This document shows positions 5,962-6,924 of a stretch of DNA of 6,924 bases, piece by piece. A model generated the notes under the pieces. The model did not search any database, was not told the DNA's origin, and saw only the letters and a program-made list of their open reading frames with translations. The translations under genes were made by a program, and so were the position numbers. This DNA is from Pseudopedobacter sp038237895. Its GTDB lineage: Bacteria > Bacteroidota > Bacteroidia > Sphingobacteriales > Sphingobacteriaceae. The first letter of the stretch is position 1. The number at the start of each line of letters is the position of its first letter. The stretch spans positions 1 to 6,924 of the forward strand of contig JBBRYE010000152.1 in the NCBI GenBank assembly GCA_038237895.1, in the 5' to 3' direction.

Positions 5962-6807
5962 TTACCATTTAAAATATACACCTGCATTATAATTAAGAGC
6001 TTTTAGTACATTTTTTGCATAAATTGCTCCAGCAGCCGCTCCGCTTAAACCAATTTTTTTTGAAACTTGATAGTTAATCTCTAAAGATGGTGATAGGTAC
6101 TCGATATTATTTGCAAATAAACTTCCTTGCGAGGTGAGTGTGTTTCCATTTTTAATAGGAAATACCCCGTTCAATTTTATAATTGGCGTAAACTTTTCTA
6201 ATGTAAAACCTATTTCGCCTCCGTAACGTATCTCATCAGAAAAACCTTTAGTACGATTATTATACCCAGAGTAAATAGAAGTATAGATTGGTTTTGGATA
6301 AAAAGAATGACTGGCATCAATCCGAATAACTTGATTAAATTCAGAATCCCCGGTTTGTAAAATCCCTGTTGAGCCTGCACCAGTTTTCCCAAATGGCAAA
6401 CCCAAAATTAGGCTTGTACTCAAAACTATTTTTTTATCTTGAAAAAAACCATACTTAATTCCTAAATCGGCGTCGCCAACGCCACTTGTCTGGTCGCCAG
6501 GAATTGTTTTCCCACTTTGCTTAAACTGTATATTATTTAAGGTTTGCTTAACATAAAATGGGAAATTAATAATACCAGTAATTTTTTTTGAAATGCTATA
6601 TTCGCCATAAAGCGATGTTTGGTACTGACCAATAGTTATGATACTGACGGTGTTGCCATCTGGAGCGTAGTATTTATTACTATTCACTATATTTTCGGCA
6701 ACTTTGGAATAAACCGACCCTTTTTCTTTTACCCAACCTTGAGCAAATAAATTAGGAGAATTTATTAAAATAATGCTGATAACTATTAGTTGATAAATAA
6801 TTTTCAT
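5962..6807 (-). CDS. Putative outer-membrane beta-barrel protein (transporter-like, function unknown)
   Basis: This is a 281-residue exported protein that reads as an outer-membrane beta-barrel. Residues 1-22 are a signal peptide (K2, hydrophobic I3-L14, likely cleavage after A22 in L-F-A|Q). The mature part is built of alternating hydrophobic/polar strands such as 'QTSLYGEYSIS' (63-73), 'ITGIINFPFYVK' (77-88), 'GVGDADLGIKYGF' (109-121), 'VLSTSLILGLPFG' (128-140) and 'GGEIGFTLEKF' (196-206). It ends in 'GVYFKW', with the terminal aromatic residue typical of Bam-recognised barrels. The conserved-looking 'LQTGDSEFNQVIRIDAS' (150-166) and 'GYNNRTKGFSDEIRYG' (181-196) resemble Bacteroidota proteins loosely annotated as transporters of the phenol-degradation MetA-like group; I cannot confirm the family. 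No Shine-Dalgarno precedes the ATG. It may follow another minus-strand gene by 59 bp, possibly in one operon. Barrel topology is likely; the substrate is unknown. Confidence 0.75.
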   Translation of the reverse strand: MKIIYQLIVISIILINSPNLFAQGWVKEKGSVYSKVAENIVNSNKYYAPDGNTVSIITIGQYQTSLYGEYSISKKITGIINFPFYVKQTLNNIQFKQSGKTIPGDQTSGVGDADLGIKYGFFQDKKIVLSTSLILGLPFGKTGAGSTGILQTGDSEFNQVIRIDASHSFYPKPIYTSIYSGYNNRTKGFSDEIRYGGEIGFTLEKFTPIIKLNGVFPIKNGNTLTSQGSLFANNIEYLSPSLEINYQVSKKIGLSGAAAGAIYAKNVLKALNYNAGVYFKW

Positions 6808-6866
6808 TGAGATTGTTATTTATATGATAAAAGCTTTATGCTGAAAATTTTTACTTAAGAAAAAGA

Positions 6867-6923
6867 TTATTTTAATTCTGCGTATCCAAAGGTTAGTCTT
6901 GCAGGTTTGCAGAGTATAATTAG
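6867..6923 (-). CDS. Possible C-terminal end of a further minus-strand gene (cut by right edge)
   Basis: On the minus strand the frame from 6923 reads 18 codons, LIILCKPARLTFGYAELK, to a TAA stop at 6869-6867. This stretch is visibly less AT-rich than the adjoining intergenic DNA, and the residue composition looks protein-like. The stop lies 59 bp upstream of the barrel gene's ATG, a plausible same-strand arrangement. So short a piece cannot be assigned to a family, and a + strand frame here is also open for some codons but has no ATG start. Treat as tentative. Confidence 0.35.
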   Translation of the reverse strand, partial: LIILCKPARLTFGYAELK

Positions 6924-6924
6924 G

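Noticed and set aside
6210..6392. 60-codon open frame on the minus strand inside the barrel gene
   Set aside because: It lies wholly within the barrel gene in another frame with no independent support.
6859..6924. Open + strand frame at the right edge (reads ...YFNSAYPKVSLAGLQ...)
   Set aside because: It begins after a stop codon and contains no ATG before the window ends, so it would need an unusual start; the minus-strand reading is preferred but unproven.
1..6924. Defence island, CRISPR, prophage or insertion sequence
   Set aside because: No spaced direct repeats of CRISPR type, no transposase, integrase or phage motifs, and no terminal inverted repeats with target duplications were seen. 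The tRNA is an intact gene with no repeat of its 3' end elsewhere in the window to suggest an integrated element.

Overview
This AT-rich window looks like a chromosomal segment from a member of the Bacteroidota, most likely a Sphingobacteriaceae/Pedobacter-type organism. Three things point that way. The tRNA gene has a promoter of the Bacteroidota primary-sigma type (TTTG, 19-nt spacer, TAnnTTTG). None of the five protein genes has a clear Shine-Dalgarno sequence before its start; AT-rich leaders are seen instead. The gene content (secreted GH92 glycosidase, outer-membrane barrel, Gfo/Idh/MocA oxidoreductase) is common in that group. The genus is inference.

Layout, left to right. (1) Positions 1-600 hold the C-terminal part of a Gfo/Idh/MocA oxidoreductase on the + strand, cut by the left edge. 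(2) It converges on a minus-strand TMEM175/DUF1211 channel-like membrane protein (634-1311), with a small palindrome between them. (3) Upstream of that on the same strand is a large two-Rossmann flavoprotein of the YdhS/COG4529 type (1423-3141). (4) A 281-bp divergent intergenic region separates it from a + strand secreted GH92 glycosidase (3423-5483). (5) A strong bidirectional hairpin terminator lies between the GH92 gene and a minus-strand tRNA-Ser(UGA), which has a textbook promoter placed almost at the mature 5' end. (6) A non-coding stretch with an 11-bp inverted repeat follows. (7) A minus-strand outer-membrane beta-barrel protein comes next (5962-6807), and possibly the last 18 codons of another minus-strand gene at the right edge.

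The genes do not form an obvious single pathway. The oxidoreductase and the GH92 enzyme could both serve carbohydrate catabolism, but they are separated by unrelated minus-strand genes, and no SusC/SusD, regulator or transporter is present to make a polysaccharide utilisation locus. I see no mobile element, phage gene, CRISPR array or defence system. The most interesting point is in the GH92 protein. The glutamate that acts as general acid in characterised GH92 alpha-mannosidases is a glutamine here (Q470), while the WD and C-terminal acidic-cluster motifs are kept. That pattern is known from a GH92 enzyme acting on mannose-phosphate-mannose caps and suggests a substrate with an activated leaving group rather than an ordinary mannoside.
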